From NCBI GenBank assembly GCA_003159795.1, contig PLPK01000027.1, positions 1 to 50,783 on the forward strand: DNA of 50,783 nt, written 5' to 3'. Below, in pieces: positions 1-7,966 of the stretch (the first letter of the stretch is position 1; each line of letters starts with the position of its first letter). Both the position numbers and the translations under genes were made by a program. This DNA is from Acidimicrobiaceae bacterium (GTDB taxonomy: Bacteria; Actinomycetota; Acidimicrobiia; Acidimicrobiales; Bog-793). The notes beneath the pieces were generated by a model. That model was not told the DNA's origin and did no database searches. It worked only from the letters and a program-made list of their open reading frames with translations.

Positions 1-729
1 CATGTGCTCGGCGAGCCAGCCCTCGTCCCGCGCGATCGACGACGCGATGCGCAGCGCGAGGCACTTCTTGCCCAGCAGCGCGTTGCCGCCGTAGCCCGAG
101 CCGTACGACCAGATCTCGCGGGACTCGGGGAAATGGACGATGTGGGTGTTCTCCGGGTCGCACGGCCACGGCACGTCGGCCTCGCCGGGCGCGAGCGGCG
201 CGCCCACCGAGTGCAGGCACGGCACGAACTCGCCGTTCGCGCCGAGGGCCGCGAGCGGCGCACTCCCCATCCTCGTCATAATCGCCATGTTGACGACGAC
301 GAGCGCCGAGTCGGTGAGCTGCACACCGATCTTGGCGTGACTCGAGCCGACCGGGCCCATCGAGAAGGGCACGACGTAGAGCGTGCGCCCGCGCATCGCG
401 CCCGAGAAGAGCCCCGTGAGCTTGGCGCGCATCGCCTCGGGTTCCGCCCAGTTGTTCGTCGGCCCGGCGTCCTCTTCGGCGGCCGAGCAGATAAACGTCC
501 GGGCCTCGACGCGGGCCGTGTCACGAGGATCCGATCGGGCGAGGTAGCTGCCGGGACGTTTCGCCTCGTTCAGGCGCAGCATCGTCCCCTGTGCGACGAG
601 GAGCGCGCAGAGCCGCTCGTATTCCGCCGCGGAGCCGTCACACCACTCCACCCGTTCGGGTTCCGCCAGATCGGCGAACCACTCCACCCAGGCGGCGAGC
701 TTGCGATGGCTGGTGGGTGTTGCGCTCAA
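1..729 (-). CDS. pckG: Phosphoenolpyruvate carboxykinase (GTP), N-terminal part
   Basis: PckG converts oxaloacetate and GTP to phosphoenolpyruvate, CO2 and GDP in the cytoplasm, the entry step of gluconeogenesis. About 243 codons are present and the gene runs off the left edge; the family is about 600 residues. The translation begins [16 protein letters not shown] and carries the family segments [40 protein letters not shown] and [17 protein letters not shown]. The frame has no ATG. TTG at 729 is chosen because a GGGAGG ribosome-binding site lies just upstream and homology begins here. The gene is transcribed away from marR across a 547-nt spacer. The family assignment is firm; the start is slightly less so. 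Confidence 0.93.
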   Translation of the reverse strand, partial: MSATPTSHRKLAAWVEWFADLAEPERVEWCDGSAAEYERLCALLVAQGTMLRLNEAKRPGSYLARSDPRDTARVEARTFICSAAEEDAGPTNNWAEPEAMRAKLTGLFSGAMRGRTLYVVPFSMGPVGSSHAKIGVQLTDSALVVVNMAIMTRMGSAPLAALGANGEFVPCLHSVGAPLAPGEADVPWPCDPENTHIVHFPESREIWSYGSGYGGNALLGKKCLALRIASSIARDEGWLAEHM

Positions 730-808
730 CGATCCTCCCTTTCCTCAGGTCCCATCCACCCCACCCACGGCTAGGAAAGGCCCGCGCCACCTGGCTTTCC
801 TGACCCCG

Positions 809-823
809 CCCGGCTTTGCCGGG
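809..823. other. Small GC hairpin in the pckG upstream spacer
   Basis: CCCGGC-TTT-GCCGGG is a perfect 6-bp stem with a 3-nt loop. No T-run follows on either strand, and it lies upstream of pckG rather than after a gene. It could be a fold in a pckG leader or chance in GC-rich DNA. Confidence 0.3.
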
Positions 824-933
824 TCGGCAGTCGTCGACGGCACGGTGGCGCTCGACCCTCCTGTGAAGCGGGCGCAGCCGGTGACGCGCGACCACCGGCT
901 CGAGCATGACGAGCTGCAAGTGAGGTCTCATCC

Positions 934-1326
934 TTGTCGGCAGACGCATCGGCAGCAAACCGGTGCCTACCGACGAACGGTCTACCGTCCGCGGCCGTTC
1001 GTGCTTACGTTGCCGAGGTGGGCTTGTACCGCGACCACCCCCTACCCCGCCTGGTCGAGCGGTCCTGCCAGGTCGCGGCGGAGAGGGGTTGGCGGGCCGC
1101 GACAGTGGCCGGGCTCGGGGGAAGCATCGTCGAGATCGGCTTCGGCTCGGGGTTGAACCTCGGGTACCACCCAGACGGGGTGGAGCTCGTCTGGGCGGTC
1201 GAGCCCGCCTCGCTAGTATTGTTGCTGTCCGATAAGCAACTTAACCGGTGGCGGGACTCTTCCCGGGAAGGCGAAGGTGGCAGAAGCGAGACGTCAGGCG
1301 GGAACGCCGTCCGCGACCGACGATGA
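934..1326 (+). pseudogene. Truncated class I SAM-dependent methyltransferase relic
   Basis: This frame opens at TTG 934 behind TGAGGT. Around residues 25-90 it shows the N-terminus of a class I methyltransferase: RDHPLPRLVERSCQ, then the SAM-binding stretch IVEIGFGSGLNLGYHP and WAVEP, where the acidic end of strand beta-2 sits. Homology stops at about 1215, and the remaining codons look random until the stop at 1326. Intact members are about 200 residues, so roughly the last half is lost. The break coincides with the marR promoter region, suggesting that a deletion fused the relic to the marR-MFS unit. I infer that it is non-functional. The family call rests on the glycine-rich motif and its context. 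Confidence 0.6.
1214..1240 (+). promoter_or_regulatory. Probable marR promoter and operator dyad
   Basis: TAGTAT at 1214-1219 fits a -10 element. Directly after it, GTTGCT (1221-1226) and AGCAAC (1235-1240) form perfect 6-bp inverted arms about an 8-nt centre. The dyad sits 36 nt before the marR start, where MarR proteins usually bind to repress themselves and a linked exporter. I see no clear -35. Binding by this MarR is inferred from position and symmetry. Confidence 0.5.
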
Positions 1327-1750
1327 CGTGGCGGTGCGCCTGCGCATGGCCGTCGCACGCCTGTTCCGGCGGATCGAGCGGACCCGGGCTGGCGCCGCCC
1401 TCACGCCGTCGGAGACAACGGTCCTCTCCGCCGTCGTGCGACAGGGGCCGCTCCGCCTCTCGGACCTCGCGCGAGCCGAGGGCATGAACCCGACAATGCT
1501 CTCCCGGATCATCCGGGACCTCGAGGAGGCCGGCCTCGTGCTGCGCCGGGCCGACCTGGTCGACCGTCGTGCCGCTCTCGCCGAAGCGACCCCGGCCGGC
1601 AGACGCTTGCACGACAGGATCCGCTCCGAACGCAGCGACGCCCTGTCGGCGGCCATCGAGCTGCTCTCGCCCGACGAGAACCTCGCCCTGGGCGCCGGCC
1701 TGCCCGTACTCGAGGCGCTCGCCGAAAGGTTGAAAGGCGAGTGCCCGTGA
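1277..1750 (+). CDS. MarR-family transcriptional regulator
   Basis: This 157-residue protein has the size and layout of MarR repressors. An N-terminal helix (DDDVAVRLRMAVARLFRRIE) leads into a winged helix-turn-helix: LTPSETTVLSAVVRQGPLRLSDLARAEGMNP, recognition helix TMLSRIIRDLEEAGLV and wing RRADLVDRRAALAEATPAG, followed by C-terminal dimerisation helices. The start is GTG 1277 behind GGGAAGGCGAAG. The last 10 nt overlap the MFS gene, so the two are translationally coupled. MarR proteins commonly repress a neighbouring exporter and release on binding a small aromatic ligand. Here the likely targets are itself and the transporter, through the dyad at 1221-1240. The ligand is unknown. Confidence 0.9.
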   Translation: MAEARRQAGTPSATDDDVAVRLRMAVARLFRRIERTRAGAALTPSETTVLSAVVRQGPLRLSDLARAEGMNPTMLSRIIRDLEEAGLVLRRADLVDRRAALAEATPAGRRLHDRIRSERSDALSAAIELLSPDENLALGAGLPVLEALAERLKGECP

Positions 1751-3027
1751 ACAAGCGCCTGCGCCGGTTCAGGAAAACCACCTTCTCCGCGCTGGCGATC
1801 CCCAACTACCGGCTGTACTTCACCGGCCAGTCGATCTCGCTCATCGGCACATGGATGCAGATCACCGCCCAGGCCTGGCTCGTATTCAAGCTCACCCACT
1901 CGAGTACCGACCTGGGCTTCGTCGTCGCGGTCCAGACCCTCCCGGTGCTGCTCCTCTCCCCGTACGGCGGCGTCATCGCCGACCGGGTGGACAAGCGCCG
2001 CCTGATGATCGTGCTGCAGACCGGCATGGGCCTCCAGGCGCTCACCCTCGGGCTGCTCTGCCTGTTCGGCGCCGTGCACTTCTGGGAGGTCTGCGCGCTC
2101 GCCGTCGTGCTCGGGCTAAACAACACCTTCGAGATGCCCTCCCGGCAGGCCTTTATCCGGGAAATGGTCGGCCGGGGCGAACTCCGCAACGCCGTGACGC
2201 TGAATTCCGTGATGAACAATGCCGCCCGGGCGATCGGCCCGGCGATCGCCGGGGTGCTCCTCGCGACGGTCGGAGACGGGGAGTGCTTCGTGATCAACGC
2301 CGCGAGTTTCGCGGCCGTCGTCACCTCGCTCCTCATCATGGACACCGCTGCGCTGCGGCCGAGCGTGCCCGAGCCCCGGGCGAAGGGCCAGCTGCGAGAG
2401 GGTTTCGCCTATGCGGCGCACACGACCGAGATCGCCGTGCCGCTCGTGATGATGGCCCTCGTCGGCATGCTCGCCTACGAGTTCAGCGTCAGCCTGCCTT
2501 TCTTCGCGACCCGCACGTTCCACGGCGGCTCCGAGGTCTACGGCTTCATGACGGCGACGATGGGGATCGGCGCCGTCGTCGGCGGACTGTTCACGGCGGC
2601 CCGCGGCCGCACCGGACTGCGCCCCATGATCATCGCCTGCGCGGGCTTCGGGCTGGCGATCCTTTTCACCGCGCTCGCGCCGGCGCTCGCCTTCGCCTAC
2701 GTGGGGTTGCTCTTCGTCGGCTGGGGGAGCGTCTCGTTCGTCTCGGTCGGCAATTCAACCATCCAGCTGAGCTCGGCGCGAACCATGCGCGGCCGGGTGC
2801 TCTCGTTGTGGCAGCTCGCCTTCCAGGGCACGACACCGATCGGCGGCCCGCTCATCGGCTGGGTGATCGCCGAGTCCGAGCCCCGGATCGGCCTCGTCGT
2901 CGGCGCGGCCACCTGCCTCATCGCGGCCGGCCTCGGCGCGGCCATCGCCCGTCACCGCCTCAGCTCGGCCCACGCCCCCGACGCCGTCGCGCTCGTCGCC
3001 GAGGAGGCGACCACCCGGATCACGTGA
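1741..3027 (+). CDS. Major facilitator superfamily exporter (EntS-like)
   Basis: This 428-residue inner-membrane protein has about 12 hydrophobic segments. It matches the enterobactin-exporter-like MFS group by its N-terminus (NYRLYFTGQSISLIGTWMQ, then AWLVFKLTHSS), the loop GGVIADRVDKRRLMI that carries the MFS motif-A-like D-R-x-D-K-R, and the FEMPSRQAFIREMVGR segment. It probably uses the proton gradient to expel a small molecule, but the substrate cannot be read from the sequence. GTG 1741 overlaps the end of marR by 10 nt, so the pair is almost certainly co-transcribed and controlled by that MarR. The short C-terminal tail is cytoplasmic. Confidence 0.88.
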   Translation: MPVNKRLRRFRKTTFSALAIPNYRLYFTGQSISLIGTWMQITAQAWLVFKLTHSSTDLGFVVAVQTLPVLLLSPYGGVIADRVDKRRLMIVLQTGMGLQALTLGLLCLFGAVHFWEVCALAVVLGLNNTFEMPSRQAFIREMVGRGELRNAVTLNSVMNNAARAIGPAIAGVLLATVGDGECFVINAASFAAVVTSLLIMDTAALRPSVPEPRAKGQLREGFAYAAHTTEIAVPLVMMALVGMLAYEFSVSLPFFATRTFHGGSEVYGFMTATMGIGAVVGGLFTAARGRTGLRPMIIACAGFGLAILFTALAPALAFAYVGLLFVGWGSVSFVSVGNSTIQLSSARTMRGRVLSLWQLAFQGTTPIGGPLIGWVIAESEPRIGLVVGAATCLIAAGLGAAIARHRLSSAHAPDAVALVAEEATTRIT

Positions 3028-3082
3028 CCGGCGAGGCTCGACGGCCGGAGTGCCGGGTGAGCAGTGCACCCCAGCAGCCCTC

Positions 3083-3781
3083 TCAGCCGGGCTGGATCGG
3101 GCGCGGCGGGTTGGCGACAAGTACGTTTGCCTCCCCCGCCGTCGCCGCCCAGACGATCGCCCGACGGGCCGAGCTCGGGAGGGTCGACGGGGATCCGGCG
3201 GGCCGCCGCCAGCATCTCGCCGGCCCGGAGGTGGTCGTGGAACTCGGTCGCGGTGGCCGCCGGGTAGACCGTCGAGACGACGACGCCCGACGGGCCGAGC
3301 TCGAGCCGCGCGATCTGGCCGAGCAGGTTGAGGGCCTCCTTCGTGGCGGCGTAACCGGCGATGCCCGGGAAGAGCCGCCGCGAGGTCGCGGAGCTCACGT
3401 TGACGACGGCACCCGTGACTGGGACTGCATCGAGGGCACGACCGCCTGCGTCATCGGCAGGGCGGCGGTGCCATAGAAGTCGAACACAGCCCGGAGGTCG
3501 TCGGGGTCGATCAGGGCGACCGGCACGTGCAGGCCCTGGCCGGCGTTGTTGACGGTCAGGTCGACGCGGCCGTGCACGACGACGACGCGGCCGACGAGCC
3601 AACGACGGTCATCGGCCACCGTGGCGTCCGTCGGCACGGCGATCGCGTCGCCGAGCCCCGCCACGAGCGCCTCGAGACGATCGGCGCGACGGGCCGCGTG
3701 GACGACGCTCACGCCCCCGGCGGCGCGCAACCGGGCGGTCACCGCGCCGATCCCCGAGGACGCACCCGTCACGATCGCCAC
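3083..3781 (-). pseudogene. Short-chain dehydrogenase/reductase broken by two frameshifts
   Basis: Three reading frames must be joined to recover one short-chain dehydrogenase. Frame one (from GTG 3781) gives AIVTGASSGIGAVTARL, the Rossmann TGxxxGxG motif, then NNAGQG and ALPMTQAVVPSM. Near 3425 homology moves to a second frame with AVVNVSSATSRRLFPG and the catalytic YAATK. Near 3180 it moves again to a third frame ending IVWAATAGEANVLVANPPRPIQPG and TGA at 3083. Both active-site Ser and Tyr-x-x-x-Lys survive, and the recovered length of about 233 residues suits the family. Either the gene decayed recently or the assembly has indels here. It converges on the MFS gene. Confidence 0.8.
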
Positions 3782-3908
3782 CGCACCGTCGAGCTCCGTC
3801 GCTACCTTCCCACCGGTGGCCTGTTCACCGGGATCCCCTCCGACCAGGGCCGCGGGCGGTCGTTCCGGAACGGAAGATCAGTTGAGCCGAGCCGCCGATC
3901 TCCCCCGG

Positions 3909-3993
<85 letters not shown>

Positions 3994-4058
3994 GGTGAGG
4001 TCGCGATGCTAACCGACGACCGGAACGAGTTTGTCCACCCCGATAGTGTTGAAACGGC

Positions 4059-4712
4059 ATGGGACTCCAGCAGTTCGAGCGCCGGCTCGAGCGTATGGTC
4101 GAGGGAGCGTTCGCGAGAGCGTTTCGCGGTGAACTCCAACCGATCGAGCTCGGCCGGCGACTGACCCGGGAGATGGACCTCCATCGCGCGGTGTCGGTCC
4201 GCGGCCTCGTCGCGCCGAACCAATTCGAGGTCGCGCTGTCCCGGGACGACTACGAGCGCTTCGAGGGATTCCTGGACGCGCTCGCCAAGGAGCTGGCCGA
4301 GGCGGCCCGCGAGCACGCCCACGCCGAGGGCTACACGTTCCTCGGCGCCGTGGTCGTCGAAATCACCTCCGACGGGGCGTTACCGAGGAGCTCATTCGAG
4401 ATCGCGAGCGAGGTCGTTGAGAACGCCGAGAAGACCGCCGGGTGGATCGTGCTGCCGGACGAGCGCCGGGTCGGCGTCGGCGCCGAACCGGTGACCATCG
4501 GGCGGATGCCCGACTGCACTGTGCCGCTCGCCGACCCGAACGTGTCGCGGCGCCACGCCGAGGTCCGGCGGGACGGCGACCGGGTCTTCCTCGTCGATCT
4601 GGGTTCGACGAACGGCACACGGGTCAACGGCGTCCCCGTCCACCAGCGGCAACTTGTCGACGGTGACGTGGTCACGGTCGGGATCACCGCCTTCCGCTAC
4701 GAGGCTGACTAG
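4059..4712 (+). CDS. fhaA: FHA-domain protein FhaA (DUF3662 plus FHA)
   Basis: The N-terminal 115 residues (MGLQQFERRLERMVEGAFARAF onward) form the DUF3662 domain found only at the start of actinobacterial FhaA. Residues about 125-217 are a forkhead-associated domain with the core VTIGRMPDC, VSRRHAEVRRDG and DLGSTNGTRVNG, which binds phosphothreonine. Mycobacterial FhaA is about 530 residues with a long disordered linker; this 217-residue protein has almost none. In the known system FhaA recognises phosphorylated partners of PknB, including the flippase MurJ, and tunes peptidoglycan synthesis. It heads the fhaA-fhaB-pstP-pbpA-pknB run, 10 nt before fhaB. Confidence 0.92.
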   Translation: MGLQQFERRLERMVEGAFARAFRGELQPIELGRRLTREMDLHRAVSVRGLVAPNQFEVALSRDDYERFEGFLDALAKELAEAAREHAHAEGYTFLGAVVVEITSDGALPRSSFEIASEVVENAEKTAGWIVLPDERRVGVGAEPVTIGRMPDCTVPLADPNVSRRHAEVRRDGDRVFLVDLGSTNGTRVNGVPVHQRQLVDGDVVTVGITAFRYEAD

Positions 4713-4722
4713 CCCAGCTGCG

Positions 4723-5175
4723 ATGACACACGGCATCCTCGACATTCTCCGTTTCTTCCTGCTCGCACTGATCTGGCTCTTCCTCCTCTACGCGGCGCGC
4801 ATGGTCTACGTGGAGGTCCATCGGGGCCAGCGCGAGCGTGCGGCCCGCGGCGGGGGCGGAACGGCCAAGGCTTCCCCAAGCCAGGTGCCCTACCTCCGGA
4901 TCCTCGAGTCCAAGGAACGGAAGGGCGAACGCATCGCCCTCGGCGAGGAGACGACGATCGGCCGCTCGGCCGCCTGCACGATCAGCCTCGACTCAGACCG
5001 CTTCGTCTCGGGTCTCCATGCCCGCATCGTCGAGCACGAGGGGATGTGGTGGATCGAGGACCTCGGCTCGACAAACGGCACCTTCCACAACGCCCGGCGG
5101 ATCGTTGCCCCCGAACGGCTGCGGCGGGGCGACCGCTTCACCATCGGGTCCACGATCTTCGAGGTCGCCCGGTGA
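4723..5175 (+). CDS. fhaB: Membrane-anchored FHA protein FhaB (FipA)
   Basis: ATG 4723 is chosen because it puts the membrane segment ILRFFLLALIWLFLLYAARMVYV at the very N-terminus, as in FhaB/FipA; earlier in-frame codons would overlap fhaA. The 150-residue product continues with a short linker and one FHA domain (residues about 65-150) carrying TTIGRSAAC, VSGLHARI and DLGSTNGTFHN, the phosphothreonine-binding loops. It should sit on the cytoplasmic face and link PknB phosphorylation to division proteins. It ends in a 4-nt GTGA overlap with pstP, implying coupled translation with the phosphatase that opposes its kinase. Confidence 0.9.
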   Translation: MTHGILDILRFFLLALIWLFLLYAARMVYVEVHRGQRERAARGGGGTAKASPSQVPYLRILESKERKGERIALGEETTIGRSAACTISLDSDRFVSGLHARIVEHEGMWWIEDLGSTNGTFHNARRIVAPERLRRGDRFTIGSTIFEVAR

Positions 5176-6428
5176 CGAGGTTCACCGCCGCCGTCGCGAC
5201 CGACCCGGGAAGGGTGCGGGCTTCGAACCAGGACCGGGCGGTCGCCAACGACCGGCTCCTCGCCGTTGCCGACGGGATGGGGGGACACGTCGGGGGGGAG
5301 ATCGCGGCCCAGCTCGCCGTCGAGGCCGTCGGGCGTTCGTACGAGGCACACCCGACGGCCGCCGGACTCGTCGCCGCTCTCCGGGAAGCGAACGACGAGA
5401 TCTGTGCCCACGGCGACGAGGACCGCCGGTTGCACGGCATGGGCACAACGCTCACGGCGGCGGCGCTCCTCGAGGCCGCTGGGGGTGCGCGACTCGTCGT
5501 CGCCCACATCGGTGATTCCCGCGCCTACCTCTATGGGCGGGGCGGGCTCCGCCAGCTCACCGAAGACCACAGCCTCGTCGAGGAGATGGTGCGACGGGGC
5601 GAGATCACCCGGACCGAGGCCTTCTTCCACCCGCACCGCCACATCCTCACGAGGGCGCTCGGCGTCGACCGGCAGCTCGACGTCGACACGTGGACGGTCG
5701 ACGCGGCCGAGCACGACCGGATCCTTCTGTGTAGCGACGGCCTGACGAACGAGTGCCCCGACGGCGAGATCGCGGAGATCCTGGCCGCGAACACCGATCC
5801 CGGCGACGCGGCGCAGGCGCTCGTCGTGCGCGCCCTCGAGCACGGCGGGAGCGACAACATCACGGTGGTCGTCGCCGACGTCGAGGGGACCGTCTCCGGA
5901 ACCGGAGTGTCGAGCCGCGACAAGGCGGCGACCGGAACCGCGCCGGCGACGTCCCCGGCGGCCGCGCCGCTGCCCCCCGGCACGGCCTATGCCCGGCCGA
6001 AACCCCCATCCCGCCGCCGCCCGCGTCCCGGCGAGCGTCTCGTCACGCCCTGGTCGGCGCTGTTTGTGCTCGCCCTCGCCGGGGTGCTTGCCGGCGCCGC
6101 CGGCTTCGTCGAATGGTTCGTGAAGGCCTCGTACTTTGTCGGGTTCGAGCGCAACAGGGTCGGCATCTTCCGCGGGCGACCGGGGGGGTTCCTGTGGTTC
6201 AAGCCGACCCTCGTGGAGACGACGTCGCTCGCGCGCAGCGCCGTCTACCCGCCCAGCCTGCCGTTCTTGAAGGCGGGGCTTCTCGAGCCTTCCCTCTCCG
6301 CGGCGCAGGGCGCGGTGCGAACCCTCGTCTCGGAGAAGAACAAGCTCGGGCTCTCGGCGGTGTTCACGACCTCCGGTTCGGCGACTCATGGGCGCGTTAC
6401 ACCCGGCGCGGCGGCAAGGGGGATCTGA
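5172..6428 (+). CDS. pstP: PP2C-family Ser/Thr phosphatase PstP
   Basis: PstP removes phosphate from PknB and its targets. Starting at the GTG that overlaps fhaB, the 418-residue protein opens with a PP2C domain (about 1-237). Its metal and phosphate motifs are RASNQDRAVAND, LAVADGMGGHVGGE, GMGTTLTAA, AHIGDSRAYL, LLCSDGLTNE and GSDNITVVV. A proline/alanine-rich linker follows, then one membrane helix (SALFVLALAGVLAGAAGFVEW, about residues 295-315) and an extracytoplasmic tail with VGIFRGRPGG, typical of actinobacterial PstP. The last 25 residues are low-complexity. The stop is 1 nt from the pbpA start, so the rodA gene usually found next is absent. Confidence 0.93.
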   Translation: MTRFTAAVATDPGRVRASNQDRAVANDRLLAVADGMGGHVGGEIAAQLAVEAVGRSYEAHPTAAGLVAALREANDEICAHGDEDRRLHGMGTTLTAAALLEAAGGARLVVAHIGDSRAYLYGRGGLRQLTEDHSLVEEMVRRGEITRTEAFFHPHRHILTRALGVDRQLDVDTWTVDAAEHDRILLCSDGLTNECPDGEIAEILAANTDPGDAAQALVVRALEHGGSDNITVVVADVEGTVSGTGVSSRDKAATGTAPATSPAAAPLPPGTAYARPKPPSRRRPRPGERLVTPWSALFVLALAGVLAGAAGFVEWFVKASYFVGFERNRVGIFRGRPGGFLWFKPTLVETTSLARSAVYPPSLPFLKAGLLEPSLSAAQGAVRTLVSEKNKLGLSAVFTTSGSATHGRVTPGAAARGI

Positions 6429-6429
6429 G

Positions 6430-7911
6430 ATGAACAGGCGGATTCGCGCCTTCGCGCTCGTGTCGCTCGCCTGCTTCGGCCTGCTCCTCTTACAGCTCGG
6501 CAACCTCCAGGTCCGCCAGGCGACGGCACTGCAGCACTCGAAGTACCAGCCGAGCGCGTACACGGGCGGCCCTTTCGAACAGCCCCGCGGCGAGATCGTG
6601 AGCTCCGACGGCGTGGTACTGGCCGAGTCGATCCCGTCGACCAGCGACTACCGCTACTTCCGCCACTATCCCGACGGGCCGCTCTTCGCCGGGATCACCG
6701 GCTACTACGACGTCACTGGGTCTTCCGCGCCCTACGGGATGGAGGCCGAGTACAACCACTACCTCAGCCCGAACACGCCGGTGGTGCACAACCTTCAGGG
6801 CATCCTCACCGAGCGGACCGGCACCGACTCGGTCGAGATCACCGTCTCGGCGGCGCTCCAGAAGGTCGCCGCCGAGGCCCTCGGCAGCTACCGGGGTGCG
6901 GTCGTCGCGATCGACCCGCGGACGGGCGCGATCCTCGCGGCGTACTCGAGCCCGACGTACAACCCGAACAAGCTCTCCTCGACCGACGCCAAGGCGGTGG
7001 ACGACTACTACACCTCGCTCAACCCCGACACCGGCGACTCACCGCTCGTCAACGGTGTGACCGCCCAGCGCTACCCGCCGGGATCAACTTTCAAGGTCAT
7101 CACGACGTCGGCGATCTTCGACCACGAGCCGTCACTCGAGACCTTCGTCGCCCCGGAGGCGTCATCCATCTCGCTGCCCGACACGGTCCTGCGGCTCCAC
7201 AACTTCGGCTACGAGACGTGCGGCGGCGGCCTCGCGGTGGACCTCGCCCAGTCGTGCGACACGGCCTTTGCCAAGATCGGGCTGCAGCTCGGCGCCAAGC
7301 GCCTCTACGACGAAGCGACCTCGTTCGGCTTCAACAAGGTCCCGCCGATTGACCTGCCCACGGACGAGGTCATCCCGGCGGTCTTCCCGTCGACGGCGAG
7401 CTTCGCCGGGAACATCCCGGGCATCGCCTACTCGGCGATCGGCCAGGAGAACGTGGCGGAGACGGCCCTCCAGGACGCGCTCATCGCCTCGGGGATCGCC
7501 GACAAAGGGACGATCATGGCGCCGCACTTCATGTCCCGCGTCGTTGACGCCGCCGGGAACGTCGTCAAGCGCTACACGCCGCACCCCTGGCTCGAGGCGA
7601 CGTCGCCGACGACGGCCGGAGAGGTCCGCACGCTCATGCTGGGCGTCGTCACCAACGGGACGGCATCGCTGGTCGGCTTCCCGCCGAGCCTCAACGTCGC
7701 GGCGAAGACCGGCACGGCCCAGACACCGGACAGCCCCTGCAACGACGACTGGCTGATCGCGACGGCCCCCGCCGGCCCGGGGGAGACCCCCACGGTCGCG
7801 GTGGCGGCCGTCGTCGTCCAGCCGACCGGGCAGTGCGACGGCACCGGCGCCGCCGTGGCGGGACCAATCGTGAAGACGGTGCTTCTCGCCGCACTCGGAA
7901 TGGGCTCATGA
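6430..7911 (+). CDS. pbpA: Penicillin-binding protein A (class B transpeptidase)
   Basis: This 493-residue D,D-transpeptidase cross-links peptidoglycan outside the membrane. A single N-terminal anchor (residues about 6-26, FALVSLACFGLLLLQLGNLQV) is followed by a short dimerisation region with the class B motif PRGEIVSSDG and then the transpeptidase domain. The catalytic motifs are Ser219-T-F-K in YPPGSTFKV, Ser-Cys-Asp at 275-277, and Lys426-T-G in AAKTGTAQ. The middle motif is normally SxN, so the Asp is a departure. ATG 6430 is preferred over upstream codons that would run into pstP. Its family partner RodA/FtsW, which supplies glycan strands, is not encoded beside it. Confidence 0.92.
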   Translation: MNRRIRAFALVSLACFGLLLLQLGNLQVRQATALQHSKYQPSAYTGGPFEQPRGEIVSSDGVVLAESIPSTSDYRYFRHYPDGPLFAGITGYYDVTGSSAPYGMEAEYNHYLSPNTPVVHNLQGILTERTGTDSVEITVSAALQKVAAEALGSYRGAVVAIDPRTGAILAAYSSPTYNPNKLSSTDAKAVDDYYTSLNPDTGDSPLVNGVTAQRYPPGSTFKVITTSAIFDHEPSLETFVAPEASSISLPDTVLRLHNFGYETCGGGLAVDLAQSCDTAFAKIGLQLGAKRLYDEATSFGFNKVPPIDLPTDEVIPAVFPSTASFAGNIPGIAYSAIGQENVAETALQDALIASGIADKGTIMAPHFMSRVVDAAGNVVKRYTPHPWLEATSPTTAGEVRTLMLGVVTNGTASLVGFPPSLNVAAKTGTAQTPDSPCNDDWLIATAPAGPGETPTVAVAAVVVQPTGQCDGTGAAVAGPIVKTVLLAALGMGS

Positions 7912-7951
7912 CAGGGCTCCGGCCGTCGTTTCTCGCCGCGGCTCGCACGCC

Positions 7952-7966
7952 TAGGATTTCGGGCGC
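7952..7966 (+). promoter_or_regulatory. Possible -10 before pknB
   Basis: TAGGAT at 7952-7957 ends 9 nt before the pknB ATG, and the 55-nt gap after pbpA contains no obvious ribosome-binding site. The box resembles the TANNNT elements that precede several start codons here. It would give pknB its own short-leader or leaderless transcript. No -35 is evident. Confidence 0.35.

Noticed and set aside
1-774. 256-residue open frame on the plus strand at the left edge
   Set aside because: The complement encodes unmistakable PEP carboxykinase.
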